Shown here in pieces: positions 1 to 10,296 of a stretch of DNA of 64,000 nt. The position numbers were made by a program, and so were the translations under genes. The stretch spans positions 1,361,373 through 1,425,372 of the forward strand of contig NZ_GG657738.1 in the NCBI RefSeq assembly GCF_000158815.1. The letters are read 5' to 3'. The stretch's first letter is position 1. Each line of letters starts with the position of its first letter. The notes beneath the pieces are model-generated. The model was not told the origin of the DNA. It made no database searches and was given only the letters and a program-made list of their open reading frames with translations. The stretch comes from Micromonospora sp. ATCC 39149 (GTDB taxonomy: Bacteria > Actinomycetota > Actinomycetes > Mycobacteriales > Micromonosporaceae).

Positions 1-903
1 GGCCTCCGGCGACGGCGCGTCGCCGACCATCTGGCTCAGCCCACCCAGCGCGCCGCCCATCCCCTCCAGGGCCTTGGTCAGCTCCGCCGGGACGATCCAG
101 ACCTTGTTCGCCGTGCCGTTGGCGATCTGCGGAAGGGCCTGGAGGTACTGGTAGGCGAGCACCTTCTGGCTCGGGTTGGCCTGGTGGATCGCGTCGAACA
201 CCGTCCGGATCGCCTTCGCCTGGCCCTCCGCCTGGAGAATGCGGGCCTGCCGGTCACCGTCGGCGCGCAGCACCGCCGCCTGCTTCTCGCCCTCGGCCGT
301 GAGGATCTGCGACTGCTTGTGCCCCTCGGCGTTGAGGATCGCCGCCCGGCGGTCCCGCTCGGCGCGCATCTGCTTCTCCATCGAGTCGCGGATGCTCGGC
401 GGCGGCTCGATCGCCTTGATCTCCACCCGGGTGACCTTGATGCCCCACCGGCCGGTCGTCTCGTCCAGCACGCCCGACAGGTGCCGGTTGATCTCCTCCC
501 GGCTGGTCAGGGCCCGCTCCAGGTCCAGCGAGCCGATCACGTTACGCAGCGTCGTGACGGTGAGCTGCTCGATGGCCTGGAGGAAGTTCGAGATCTCGTA
601 CGTGGCCCGGACCGAGTCGACGACCTTGAAGTAGAGCACCGTGTCGATCGAGACCACCAGGTTGTCGGAGGTGATCACCGGCTGGGGCGGGAAGCTGACC
701 ACCTGCTCGCGCATGTCGACCTTGGTGCGCACGGCGTCGACGAACGGGACCAGCAGGTTCAGGCCCGGATTCAGCGTCCGCTTGTACTTGCCGAGCCGCT
801 CCACCACGTCCTGGCGCTGCTGCGGCACGATCCGCACCGCCTTGACCAGGGTCATCACGGCGATCAACGCCGCGGCGGCCAACAGCACCGTCACAAAATC
901 CAT
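1..903 (-). CDS. SPFH/band-7 (stomatin-like) membrane protein, 3' end cut by window
   Basis: 301 codons are visible from an ATG at 903; the stop lies outside the window. The N-terminus has one hydrophobic segment (about residues 4-20), followed by a band-7 domain (VPQQRQDVVERLGKY, NPGLNLLVPF) and a long charged Ala/Glu/Gln-rich coiled-coil stretch (about residues 165-230). These features are typical of stomatin/HflK-like proteins that oligomerise on the membrane and organise microdomains or proteases. It starts 6 bases after the stop of the NfeD-like gene, the usual NfeD-stomatin pairing, so the two are probably co-transcribed and act together. The exact partner or substrate cannot be told from sequence. 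Confidence 0.9.
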   Translation of the reverse strand, partial: MDFVTVLLAAAALIAVMTLVKAVRIVPQQRQDVVERLGKYKRTLNPGLNLLVPFVDAVRTKVDMREQVVSFPPQPVITSDNLVVSIDTVLYFKVVDSVRATYEISNFLQAIEQLTVTTLRNVIGSLDLERALTSREEINRHLSGVLDETTGRWGIKVTRVEIKAIEPPPSIRDSMEKQMRAERDRRAAILNAEGHKQSQILTAEGEKQAAVLRADGDRQARILQAEGQAKAIRTVFDAIHQANPSQKVLAYQYLQALPQIANGTANKVWIVPAELTKALEGMGGALGGLSQMVGDAPSPEA

Positions 904-908
904 ACCCT

Positions 909-1382
909 TCACCCTCTCGCTTCGGGCAGTTCGCCCGGGGTGGAAATGTCGTCATCCCACACCAGGGCCGTCGCGCCCTGGACCTTGATCACCCGCACCC
1001 GTCGACCGGGGACGAAACTCTGCGTCGCGTCGTACGACCGGGCGCTCCAGAGCTCGCCGTCGATCTTGACCAGGCCGTGCTCGGCGTCGACCCGTTCGAG
1101 CACCAGCGCGGTGGAGCCCTCAATCGCCTCCACCCCGAACGCCTGCCCGCCGCTGTCGGAGGCGGGGCTGCCGTGCCGGCGGATCGCCGGCCGGGCGACG
1201 GCCACCGTGAGCGCGGAGACCACCGCGAAGACCACGGCCTGCACGGCGGGCGGTGCGCCCAGGGCCGCCGCGCCCGCGGCGGCGAACGCGCCGACCGCGA
1301 ACATGATCAGGAAAAGCGTCGTCGTGAAGATCTCGGCGACCGCCAACACCACACCCAGTACGACCCAGAACACCGCGTCCAC
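909..1382 (-). CDS. NfeD-like membrane protein
   Basis: About 157 residues. Hydrophobic segments fill the first ~70 residues (VFWVVLGVVLAVAEIF and ALGAPPAVQAVVFAVVSAL). A C-terminal OB-fold-like beta domain follows (GLVKIDGELWSARS, PGRRVRVIKVQGATALV). This is the short NfeD form without the serine protease domain. GTG at 1382 is preferred because the membrane segment begins there; a TTG at 1403 would add seven residues. It lies directly upstream of the SPFH gene, and NfeD/stomatin pairs are thought to work together in membrane quality control or microdomain formation. Confidence 0.85.
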   Translation of the reverse strand: MDAVFWVVLGVVLAVAEIFTTTLFLIMFAVGAFAAAGAAALGAPPAVQAVVFAVVSALTVAVARPAIRRHGSPASDSGGQAFGVEAIEGSTALVLERVDAEHGLVKIDGELWSARSYDATQSFVPGRRVRVIKVQGATALVWDDDISTPGELPEARG

Positions 1383-1491
1383 CCCCTCAGCGTGCCACGT
1401 CAAAGCACGCGCGGCCCGCCGGCAAGATCAGTAAGCTCGGCGGAGCCGCCCCGAGAGCCCGGCGGGACCGACCCGAGAGCTGGAGGAGCCC

Positions 1492-2808
1492 GTGTCGCTG
1501 TCACCCGAGACCGCCTGCCGCATCGATGCCCGGATCGCCCGCGCCCAGTCCGAGGGGCGCGCCCCCTCGCTCGTGCTCGGCGTGGTACGCGACGGGGAAC
1601 TGGCCCACCTCGCCGCCGCCGGGCAGCGGCCCCGCCCCGACGCCGACCGACAGTACCGGCTCGGCTCGATCACCAAGACGATGACCGCGGTGCTCGTCAT
1701 GCAGCAGCGCGACGCCGGCGCGCTCGCCCTCGACGACCCCCTGGAGCGGCACCTGCCGGGCACCGGGGTGGGCCAGCTCACCCTGCGCCAACTCCTCGGC
1801 CACGCCAGCGGCCTGCAACGCGAGCCCGACGGGGCGTGGTGGGAGCGGGTCGACGTCGGCGGCCTGGCGTCCGTGCTGGCCGGGGTGGACGGGCGGAAGA
1901 TCGCGTACCCGCCGCACCGGGGCTACCACTACTCGAACCTGGCGTACGGGCTGCTCGGCGGCGTGCTGGAGGCGGTAACCGCGACGCCCTGGCTCGACCT
2001 CCTGCGGCAGCGGCTGCTGGAGCCGCTGGGCATGACCCGCACCACGTACGACGCCGTCGAGCCGTTCGCCCGGGGGTACGTGGTGCACCCCTGGCACGAC
2101 ACGCTGCGGGAGGAGCCCCGCACCGACACCGGGGCGATGGCCCCGGCCGGGCAGCTCTGGTCCACCGTCACCGACCTCGGCCGCTGGGCGGCGTTCCTGG
2201 CCGACCCCGACCCGGCGCTGCTCGACCCGGAGACGCTCACCGAGATGTGCGCGACCGTGACGATGAGCGACCCGCAGGGCTGGACCGGCGGGCACGGCCT
2301 CGGGCTGGAGCTGTACCGGGTCGGCGACCGGGTGCACGTCGGGCACGGCGGCTCGATGCCCGGGTACGTCGCCGCGCTGGCTGTGCACCGGCCCACCCGC
2401 ACCGCCGTGGTCGGCTTCGCCAACTCGTACGGGCTACGGGTCGGCCACCTCGGCGCCCTCGCCCGGGAGGTGCTCACCACCGTGCTGGACGCGCTGCCGG
2501 AGCCGGTCGCGCCGTGGCACCCGGCCGACGCCCCGCCCCCAGCGGACGTGGCCGAGCTGACCGGCCGCTGGTGGTGGATGGGCGGGGAGTTCGAGTTCCG
2601 CGTCGACCCGGCCACCGGCGACCTGTGGGGCGGCCCGGTCGGCGACCCGGTGCTGCGGTTCACCCCGGAGGGGCCGGACCGCTGGCGGGGCCGCTCGGGC
2701 GCGCAGGACGGCGAGATCCTCACGGTGGTCCGCGACGACGCGGGCCGGCCGGTCGCCCTCGACGTGGCCACGTTCCTGCTCAGCCGCACCCCCGACGAGG
2801 AGCCCTGA
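1492..2808 (+). CDS. Serine hydrolase, beta-lactamase/class C PBP family
   Basis: 438 residues from GTG at 1492, preceded by GGAGGA at about 1482. The class C beta-lactamase/esterase fold is marked by the SITK nucleophile motif (Ser59-Lys62), a Tyr-Ser-Asn motif near residue 146 (YHYSNLAYGLLGG) and HGG near residue 286 (VGHGGSMPGY). The last ~100 residues form a separate beta-rich domain (GRWWWMGGEFEFRVDPATG). No signal peptide is evident, so the enzyme is probably cytoplasmic. Likely activity is peptidase, esterase or amidase on an unknown substrate; it need not be a true beta-lactamase. It stands alone between converging neighbours. Confidence 0.85.
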   Translation: MSLSPETACRIDARIARAQSEGRAPSLVLGVVRDGELAHLAAAGQRPRPDADRQYRLGSITKTMTAVLVMQQRDAGALALDDPLERHLPGTGVGQLTLRQLLGHASGLQREPDGAWWERVDVGGLASVLAGVDGRKIAYPPHRGYHYSNLAYGLLGGVLEAVTATPWLDLLRQRLLEPLGMTRTTYDAVEPFARGYVVHPWHDTLREEPRTDTGAMAPAGQLWSTVTDLGRWAAFLADPDPALLDPETLTEMCATVTMSDPQGWTGGHGLGLELYRVGDRVHVGHGGSMPGYVAALAVHRPTRTAVVGFANSYGLRVGHLGALAREVLTTVLDALPEPVAPWHPADAPPPADVAELTGRWWWMGGEFEFRVDPATGDLWGGPVGDPVLRFTPEGPDRWRGRSGAQDGEILTVVRDDAGRPVALDVATFLLSRTPDEEP

Positions 2809-2883
2809 CGCAAGCCCGGCGCGGGCCCGGCCCGGCCCCGCCCGGCGGCGCGCGGTCAGGCGGGCTCGGCCAGGGGTGCTCAG

Positions 2884-3693
2884 TCAGGCAGGCGGTTCGG
2901 TGACGAAGTCGATCAGCCGTTCCATCGCGTTGATCAGCGGGGTCTCCACGTCGGCGAAGCTGTCCACCCGGGACAGGACGCGCCGCCACATGTCGGCCGG
3001 CTCGGCGACCCCGAGCGCGGCGCAGACCCCCTCCTTCCACGGCCGCCCCGGCGGCACCACCGGCCACGCCGCGATGCCCAGCGCAGCCGGCTTGACCGCC
3101 TGCCACACGTCGACGTACGGGTGCCCGGTGACCAGCACGTGCGGGGAGGTCACCCGGGCCACGATCCGGCTCTCCTTCGAGCCGGGCACCAGGTGGTCCA
3201 CGAGCACCCCGAGCCGCCGGGTGGGCCCGGGGCCGAAGTCGCGGACCCGCGCGTCGAGGGCGTCGATGCCGTCCAGCGGCTCCACCACCACACCCTCGAT
3301 CCGCAGGTCGTCGCCCCAGATCCGCTCGACCAGGGCGGCGTCGTGCACGCCCTCGACCCAGATCCGGCTGGCCTTGGCGACCTGCGCCCGCACACCGTCC
3401 ATTGCGATCGAGCCCGACGCCGTACGCCGCCGGGCGGCCGGCACCGGTGACCGGGCCGGGCGGCGCAGCGTCACCGGCCCGCCGTCGAGCAGGAACGCCG
3501 CCGGCAGCAGCGGGAAGTTGCGCCGCCGGCCGTGCCGGTCCTCCAGCACCACCGCGCCGGACTCGAAGCCGACCACCGCGCCGCAGAACCCGGAGTCGGC
3601 GTCCTCGACCACGAGGTCGAGCTCCGCGTCCACCTCGGGCACTGTCTAAAGACACCGCCAGTCACCCGCCAACACGTCCTCGCCGTAGCGCCC
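2884..3693 (-). pseudogene. DUF3097 family protein with in-frame TAG near the N-terminus
   Basis: The body (from about 3642) is a typical actinobacterial DUF3097 protein: SGFCGAVVGFESGAVVLEDR, IWVEGVHDAALVERIWGDDL and VLVDHLVPGSKESRI, ending FVTEPPA. Members usually begin with a short segment like RYGEDVLAGDW. That segment is present in the same frame from ATG at about 3693 but is followed by a TAG at 3648-3646 before TVPEVDAELDL. Either the gene has acquired a nonsense codon, or translation begins at GTG 3642 (252 residues), where no good ribosome-binding site is visible, or the base call is wrong. The molecular function of DUF3097 is unknown; part of it resembles a TOPRIM-like region. Confidence 0.7.
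3646..3648 (-). other. In-frame amber codon in the DUF3097 N-terminus
   Basis: On the minus strand the reading frame passes through GACTGGCGGTGTCTT-TAG-ACAGTG. Both sides belong to the same frame and both match the family pattern, so the defect is a single stop codon, not a frameshift. A lysine codon (AAG) at this place would restore the frame; that restoration is an inference. Confidence 0.7.
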
Positions 3694-3901
3694 CACCATG
3701 CCCGCCACGCTAACCCCCACCGCGCCCGCTGGCGCGGCAGCCGCGCCGATCATGGGGCACGCACCCCAGTAGAGGATCATGAGGCGGGCCCGGGGAAACC
3801 GGACGGACGGGACGCCAGTGGGGTACGCGGGCGGTAGGGGGTAGGTGGGGGCAGGGGGAGCCGGGCCCACAGCAGTCGAGACACGGACGGCGCGCACCAC
3901 G

Positions 3902-3907
3902 TACCCT
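3902..3907 (+). promoter_or_regulatory. Likely -10 box (TACCCT) of a leaderless gene
   Basis: TACCCT ends seven bases before the ATG at 3915 and no Shine-Dalgarno sequence lies between. This spacing is the usual actinobacterial arrangement for a leaderless mRNA starting at the initiation codon. Confidence 0.4.
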
Positions 3908-3914
3908 CTCTTGC

Positions 3915-4709
3915 ATGTCCTCCCCCGCAACGGGCGCGGTCAAGGTTGCGCCGCGCCGGTCGAGCCGGTTCGTTGCCTGGGTACGCGCGTGGCGCGCCGG
4001 GCTCGTGCCGTACGACGAGGTCGCCGAGGAGATCGCCGGCGACGAGGAGCACCTCGTCGCCGACGCCCCCGGCACCTGGACCGACGTCCCGCTGCGCGAC
4101 GCGCTGCCCACGCTGGCGAAGCTCTCCCCGGACGAGATCCGGCTGGTGCTGCCCGTGCCGGGCGACCCCCGGGGGCTGCCCGGGCCGGGCGACTTCAGCG
4201 GCGCCGCGCTGCTCACCGGCGAGGCGGTCGTCGCCGGGGGGATCGGGGTGATCCCGGAGGTCCGCACGCACACCTCGGGCTCGGGGATGACGTGGGAGAC
4301 GGTGCTGTGGCGGTGCTACCCGCTGCCCGCCGACGCCCCGGCCGCGTCGCTCGGCTCGCCCGGCGCCGCCGAGGCCGAGGCGGAGCTGGCCAGCGCGCTC
4401 GCCGAGGCCACCGCCGCGCTGACCCGGCTCGACGTCGCCCAGTGGCGGCCGGAGCTGGCCGGTGCGCTGGAGGCGCTGCGCCGCCCCGACGGCACCACCG
4501 ACCTTCCCCCGGGCTTCGACCCCCGGGCACGCCGGTTGTTCGCCCGCGCCGCCGTGCTCGACCGGGTGCTGGCGCTGGCCGGGCACAGCGCTCCCGGCGG
4601 GGCGGTCAACAACCACGAGGCCCAGCAGCGCGACGCCGCGCTGCGCCCGCTCACCACCGCCTGCCGCCAGGCCCTGGTCGCCGCCTGCAACGCCCCGCTG
4701 CGCCCCTGA
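3915..4709 (+). CDS. Conserved hypothetical protein
   Basis: 264 residues, no signal peptide or membrane segment. I do not recognise a named domain. It contains an acidic region (VPYDEVAEEIAGDEEHLV), a central part with several Gly/Pro turns (LPVPGDPRGLPGPGDFSGAA) and an Ala/Leu-rich helical C-terminal half. The body resembles hypothetical proteins seen in other actinomycetes, but I cannot assign a function. It is convergent with the HAD gene at 4740 and divergent from the DUF3097 gene. It appears to be translated from a leaderless transcript. Confidence 0.75.
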   Translation: MSSPATGAVKVAPRRSSRFVAWVRAWRAGLVPYDEVAEEIAGDEEHLVADAPGTWTDVPLRDALPTLAKLSPDEIRLVLPVPGDPRGLPGPGDFSGAALLTGEAVVAGGIGVIPEVRTHTSGSGMTWETVLWRCYPLPADAPAASLGSPGAAEAEAELASALAEATAALTRLDVAQWRPELAGALEALRRPDGTTDLPPGFDPRARRLFARAAVLDRVLALAGHSAPGGAVNNHEAQQRDAALRPLTTACRQALVAACNAPLRP

Positions 4710-4739
4710 CCGCTGCGCCCCCACCCGGGGGCGGGCTGG

Positions 4740-5519
4740 TCAGATCTCGTCCATCAGGTCCGCCACCGAGTCGACGATCCGGGACGGCCGGTACGGGTAC
4801 CGCTCGGCCTCCGCCCTCGTGCTGATCCCGGTCAGCACGAGGATCGTCTCCAGCCCCGCTTCCAGGCCGCACAGGATGTCGGTGTCCATCCGGTCGCCGA
4901 TCATCGCGGTCGTCTCGGAGTGCGCGTTGATGGTGTTGAGCGCCGAACGCATCATCATCGGGTTCGGCTTGCCGACGAAGTACGGCTCGACGCCGGTCGC
5001 CTTGGAGATCATCGCCGCGACGGAGCCGGCCGCCGGCAACGCGCCCTCCACCGACGGCCCCGTCACGTCGGGATTGGTGCAGATGAACCGGGCCCCGTCG
5101 TTGATGAGGCGGACCGCCTTGGTGATCGCCTCGAAGCTGTACGTGCGGGTCTCCCCCAGCACCACGTAGTCCGGGGCGAAGTCGGTAAGCACGTACCCGA
5201 CCGCGTGCAGGGCCGTGGTCAGCCCGGCCTCCCCGATCGCGTACGCGGTCCCGCCCGGCCGCTGGTCGGCGAGGAACTGGGCAGTGGCCAGCGCCGCCGT
5301 CCAGAGGGCGTGCTCGGGCACCTCGAAGCCCATCCGGGTGAGCCGCGCCTGGAGGTCGCGCGGCGTGTAGATCGAGTTGTTGGTCAGGATCAGGAACGGC
5401 TTGCCGGAGGAGCGCAGCTTGTTGATGAACTCCGGCGCGCCGGGCACCGGCTGGCCCTCGTGCACCAGCACGCCGTCCATGTCGGTCAGCCAGCTCTGCA
5501 CCGGCTTGCGTTCGTACAT
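4740..5519 (-). CDS. HAD-IIA family phosphatase (NagD-like)
   Basis: 259 residues from ATG at 5519. HAD motif I is DMDGVLVHEG, motif II is TNNS, the motif III lysine lies in VGKPNP and motif IV is IGDRMDTD. The C2-type cap sits between motifs II and III, the mark of NagD/AraL/phosphoglycolate-type sugar or nucleotide phosphatases. Length matches the family (250-270). It follows the ferrochelatase gene by 51 bases on the same strand and may be co-transcribed with it. The natural substrate cannot be predicted. Confidence 0.9.
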   Translation of the reverse strand: MYERKPVQSWLTDMDGVLVHEGQPVPGAPEFINKLRSSGKPFLILTNNSIYTPRDLQARLTRMGFEVPEHALWTAALATAQFLADQRPGGTAYAIGEAGLTTALHAVGYVLTDFAPDYVVLGETRTYSFEAITKAVRLINDGARFICTNPDVTGPSVEGALPAAGSVAAMISKATGVEPYFVGKPNPMMMRSALNTINAHSETTAMIGDRMDTDILCGLEAGLETILVLTGISTRAEAERYPYRPSRIVDSVADLMDEI

Positions 5520-5570
5520 TCGTCGTCCCAGGGGTGTCGGGTAGTGGGGCAGGACCGGGGGAACCCGGGG

Positions 5571-6599
5571 TCAGGGACGGCGGGCCGGCACGCAGCACAC
5601 CGTCGGACAGGCGTCCCACAGCGGCAGCTCGCCGAGGCGACGGCGCAGCCGCTCGCCGCCCGGCTCCGTGCGCTCGGCGACCAGCTCGCGCACCATGGTG
5701 ACGAAGCGCGGGTCGGTGCCCGGGGTGCCGGCCCGGGCGAAGTCCAGGCCGAGCCGCTTGGCGGTCTCCAGCGCCTCGGTGTCGAGGTCCCAGACCACCT
5801 CCAGGTGGTCGGAGACGAACCCGATCGGGCTCACCACCACGCCGGTGGTGCCCGCCTCCGCCAGGGCGGCGAGGTGGTCGTTGACGTCCGGCTCCAACCA
5901 CGGTACGTGCGGCGGGCCGGACCGGCTCTGCCACACCAGGTCGTACGGCAGGTCGGGCGCGGCGGAGGCGTGCACCAGGCGGGCGGTCTCGGCAAGCTGC
6001 GCCTCGTACCGGCCGCCGTGCGGACCGGCGTTGACGGCCATCGAGGTGGGGATCGAGTGGGCGGTGAAGACCAGCCGGGTGGTGGCCCGCTTCGCCGGGT
6101 CGAGTTGGCCCAACGCCGAGCGCACCGCGTCGGCGTGCGGCTCGACGAAGCCGGGATGATCCCAGAACTGGCGCAGCTTCTCGACCGTCGGGGCGTCCGG
6201 GCCGACCGCCGCCCGGGCCTTGGCGATGTCCTCCTGGTACTGACGGCAGGAGGAGTAGCCGCCGTACGCGCTGGTCACGAACGCCAGGGCCCGGGTGACC
6301 CCGTCGTCGCGCATCCGCGCCACGGTGTCGGCGAGCATCGGGTCCCAGTTCCGGTTGCCCCAGTAGACCGGCAGGTCCACGCCGTGCTCGGCGAAGTCCG
6401 CCCGGATCGCCGCGAGCAGGTCACGGCACTGCTGGTTGATCGGGGAGACCCCGCCGAAGTGCAGGTAGTGCTCGGCGACCTCCGCCAGCCGCTCCGGAGG
6501 CACACCCCGCCCCCGCGTCACGTTCTGGAGGAAGGGCAACACGTCCTCGGGCCGCTCGGGTCCGCCGAAGGAGACCAGCACCAACGCGTCGTACACCAT
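5571..6599 (-). CDS. hemH: Ferrochelatase (haem biosynthesis)
   Basis: 342 residues from ATG at 6599. The start [14 protein letters not shown], the GVSPINQQ block, [16 protein letters not shown] and [11 protein letters not shown] (metal/porphyrin-site histidine) identify ferrochelatase. The enzyme inserts Fe2+ into the porphyrin; in actinobacteria the substrate is normally coproporphyrin III (the CpfC route). The gene lies downstream of fabG-fabI, the same order as mabA-inhA-hemZ in mycobacteria. A hairpin between fabI and hemH suggests expression may be partly uncoupled here. Confidence 0.95.
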   Translation of the reverse strand: MVYDALVLVSFGGPERPEDVLPFLQNVTRGRGVPPERLAEVAEHYLHFGGVSPINQQCRDLLAAIRADFAEHGVDLPVYWGNRNWDPMLADTVARMRDDGVTRALAFVTSAYGGYSSCRQYQEDIAKARAAVGPDAPTVEKLRQFWDHPGFVEPHADAVRSALGQLDPAKRATTRLVFTAHSIPTSMAVNAGPHGGRYEAQLAETARLVHASAAPDLPYDLVWQSRSGPPHVPWLEPDVNDHLAALAEAGTTGVVVSPIGFVSDHLEVVWDLDTEALETAKRLGLDFARAGTPGTDPRFVTMVRELVAERTEPGGERLRRRLGELPLWDACPTVCCVPARRP

Positions 6600-6714
6600 G
6601 GGCCCATTCTTCCCCGCCCCCGGCGGGGACCAGGCGACGCCCCCTGGTCCCGGGCCCCGGGGGGAGGTCAGGAAGGGGCCCTGTTACACCGAGTGCGTCA
6701 GCAGGGGCTCCGGG

Positions 6715-6762
6715 CGAACGGGCCGGCGGCGCATGCCGCGCCGGGGCGCCCCGGCCCGTTCG
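6715..6762. terminator. Hairpin between fabI and hemH
   Basis: CGAACGGGCCGG (6715-6726) pairs perfectly with CCGGCCCGTTCG (6751-6762), with a further GC-rich inner stem. It lies just after the fabI stop in the direction of transcription. No U-tract follows, so it may attenuate rather than stop transcription into hemH. Confidence 0.5.
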
Positions 6763-6772
6763 TCCTCGCGCC

Positions 6773-7540
6773 TCAGGCGCCGAGGGCGTGGTAGCCGCCG
6801 TCGACGTGGACGATCTCACCGGTGGTCGCCGGGAACCAGTCGGACATCAGCGCCAGGCAGGCGCGCGCCGCCGGCTCCTGGTCGGTGAGGTCCCAGCCCA
6901 GCGGCGCCCGATCGGCCCAGGCGTCCTCGAACTGGACGAAGCCGGGGATCGACTTCGCGGCCATGGTCCGCAGCGGCCCGGCGGCGACCAGGTTGCTGCG
7001 GATGCCCTGCTTGCCCAGGTGCAGCGCCAGGTAGCGGGACGCGGATTCCAGCCCGGCCTTGGCCACGCCCATCCAGTCGTAGACCGGCCACGCCTTGGTG
7101 GCGTCGAAGGTGAGCCCGACCACCGCGCCGCCCGGGGACATCAGCGGCAGCGCCGCCATGGCCAGCGACTTGTAGGAGTACGTGGAGACGTGCAGCGCGG
7201 TGGCCACGTCCTCCCACGGGGCGTCGAGGAAGCCGCCGCCGAGGCAGCTCTGCGGCGCGAACCCGATCGAGTGCACCACCCCGTCGAGGCCGTCGACGTG
7301 CTCCCGGACCTTGTCGGCCAGGCCGGCGAGATGCTCGGCGTTGGTCACGTCCAGCTCGATCACCGGGGCCGGCGCGGGCAGCCGCCGGGCGATCCGCTCG
7401 ACCAGGGAGAGCCGGCCGAAGCCGGTGAGCACGACCTGCGCGCCGTTCTCCTGGGCGAGCTTCGCCACGGAGAAGGCGATCGAGGCGTCGGTGATGACGC
7501 CGGTGACCAGCAGCCGCTTACCGGCCAGCAGTCCGGACAT
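6773..7540 (-). CDS. fabI: Enoyl-[acyl-carrier-protein] reductase (NADH), FabI/InhA type
   Basis: 255 residues from ATG at 7540. The N-terminal GKRLLVTGVITDASIAFSVA is the FabI/InhA variant of the nucleotide-binding loop, and the active site has the Tyr-x6-Lys spacing (YDWMGVAK) rather than YxxxK. It catalyses the last, enoyl-reducing step of each type II fatty-acid elongation cycle in the cytoplasm. It follows fabG by 49 bases on the same strand, so the two reductases of the cycle are almost certainly one transcript. Confidence 0.95.
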   Translation of the reverse strand: MSGLLAGKRLLVTGVITDASIAFSVAKLAQENGAQVVLTGFGRLSLVERIARRLPAPAPVIELDVTNAEHLAGLADKVREHVDGLDGVVHSIGFAPQSCLGGGFLDAPWEDVATALHVSTYSYKSLAMAALPLMSPGGAVVGLTFDATKAWPVYDWMGVAKAGLESASRYLALHLGKQGIRSNLVAAGPLRTMAAKSIPGFVQFEDAWADRAPLGWDLTDQEPAARACLALMSDWFPATTGEIVHVDGGYHALGA

Positions 7541-7589
7541 GTGGAAGTTCCTCCGTTGAGATTCGTGCGGTGGGGCGCGGTGGGCAGCG

Positions 7590-9480
<1,891 letters not shown>

Positions 9481-9497
9481 ACACAAACAACGATCAC

Positions 9498-9520
9498 CAC
9501 ATGTTTGCGTTACGGGTCAA
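9498..9520 (-). repeat. Right terminal inverted repeat of the IS630 element
   Basis: Read on the minus strand it begins TTGACCCGTAACGCAAAC and mirrors the left repeat, with 21 of 23 identical positions. Confidence 0.85.
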
Positions 9521-9522
9521 TA

Positions 9523-9756
9523 ACGCATCCGGGGCGGTTTCTGGGGCCCCTTGTTAACACCGGCCGAGCGGGCTTCGCGCCGGGGCGGAGGCGGGGTGGA
9601 GGCGGGCGGAGGCACGGGTGTGACGGCGGGGTGGCGGACGGCAACCGTTGCACGGGCCCGAATTCCGGGATTCACCGGCCGTCCGGCCGAGTGCGGGCCG
9701 GGCGGAACCCGCGTGTACGATGATCCGCGTTCCGGGCCAGGCCGACCGCAGGAGGT
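9523..9756. other. Non-coding stretch right of the IS element
   Basis: No convincing gene. It holds one copy of a GGGGCCCCTTGTTAAC motif (9542-9560) and GC-rich sequence. A possible -10 box (TACGAT, 9716-9721) could start the transcript that carries the palindromic leader just downstream. Confidence 0.4.
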
Positions 9757-9849
9757 GATCGCTGTGCGAGATAGCGATCCTCCCAGTCGTGGCCGGGCCG
9801 AACGTCAGCCCCGCTGAGCCACGACTCAGCAGGTGAGCTGACACAGCTC
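9757..9849 (+). promoter_or_regulatory. Palindrome-rich leader with a possible 17-residue leader peptide
   Basis: Three inverted repeats follow one another: GATCGCT/AGCGATC (9757-9763, 9773-9779), AGTCGTGG/CCACGACT (9785-9792, 9819-9826) and GAGCT/AGCTC (9835-9839, 9845-9849). A strong ribosome-binding site (AGGAGGTGATC) precedes a GTG at 9764 that opens a 17-codon frame ending TGA at 9815-9817, inside the loop of the second hairpin. The layout resembles a translated leader or attenuator. It does not match any riboswitch consensus I can recall. Confidence 0.4.
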
Positions 9850-10019
9850 CGCTCCCCCGCACCGCCCGCCCCTCGGCCACCGGCCGGGTCGGCGAGCGGG
9901 CCGCGCCGTCCGGCGAGGACGGGGAGGGGGCACCCGGTCACGACTTCGTGTGCGCGCCCTGCTTCCCCTCGCGGTCCTCACGCCAGCGTGGACCGTCCAG
10001 TCGCCACCGGAGCCTTCCC

Positions 10020-10106
10020 ATGAGCCGTTACGTCGCCCCGCTGGGTTTCACCCTCGCCGCCGTCTGGGTGGCCGTCATCTTCGTGCTGGCGGGCTCCGGC
10101 CACTGA
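10020..10106 (+). CDS. 28-residue single-span membrane peptide
   Basis: ATG at 10020 to TGA at 10104-10106. The peptide begins MSRYVAPLGF, continues with a single hydrophobic span (TLAAVWVAVIFVLAG) and ends SGH. No strong Shine-Dalgarno sequence precedes it. Its composition is that of a small one-pass membrane protein, and similar short peptides occur in related actinomycetes as far as I remember. It lies about 170 bases downstream of the palindromic leader and may be that transcript's main product. Function unknown. Confidence 0.55.
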   Translation: MSRYVAPLGFTLAAVWVAVIFVLAGSGH

Positions 10107-10296
10107 GCGCGGGCCCGGCACCGTCTTATCCGGACACCGACTCCAGCGCCCCGGCGCACCGCCGACCCGCCGGTCGGCACCGGGCCGGCTCGAACTCCAC
10201 CGGCACCGGACGCCGGCCGGCAGCCCTGGCACGGCGGTCGGGCCAGGGCTGCACGTGTCGACCGTTACGGGGGTCAGCCGGTGCCCGCCGTGCGGG

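Noticed and set aside
1492..2808. The serine hydrolase as an antibiotic-resistance beta-lactamase
   Set aside because: The motifs fit the broad class C/esterase family and there is no signal peptide, so a resistance role is not supported.
9757..9849. A known riboswitch (for example the magnesium M-box)
   Set aside because: The conserved loop sequences of that class are not present; only generic hairpins are seen.
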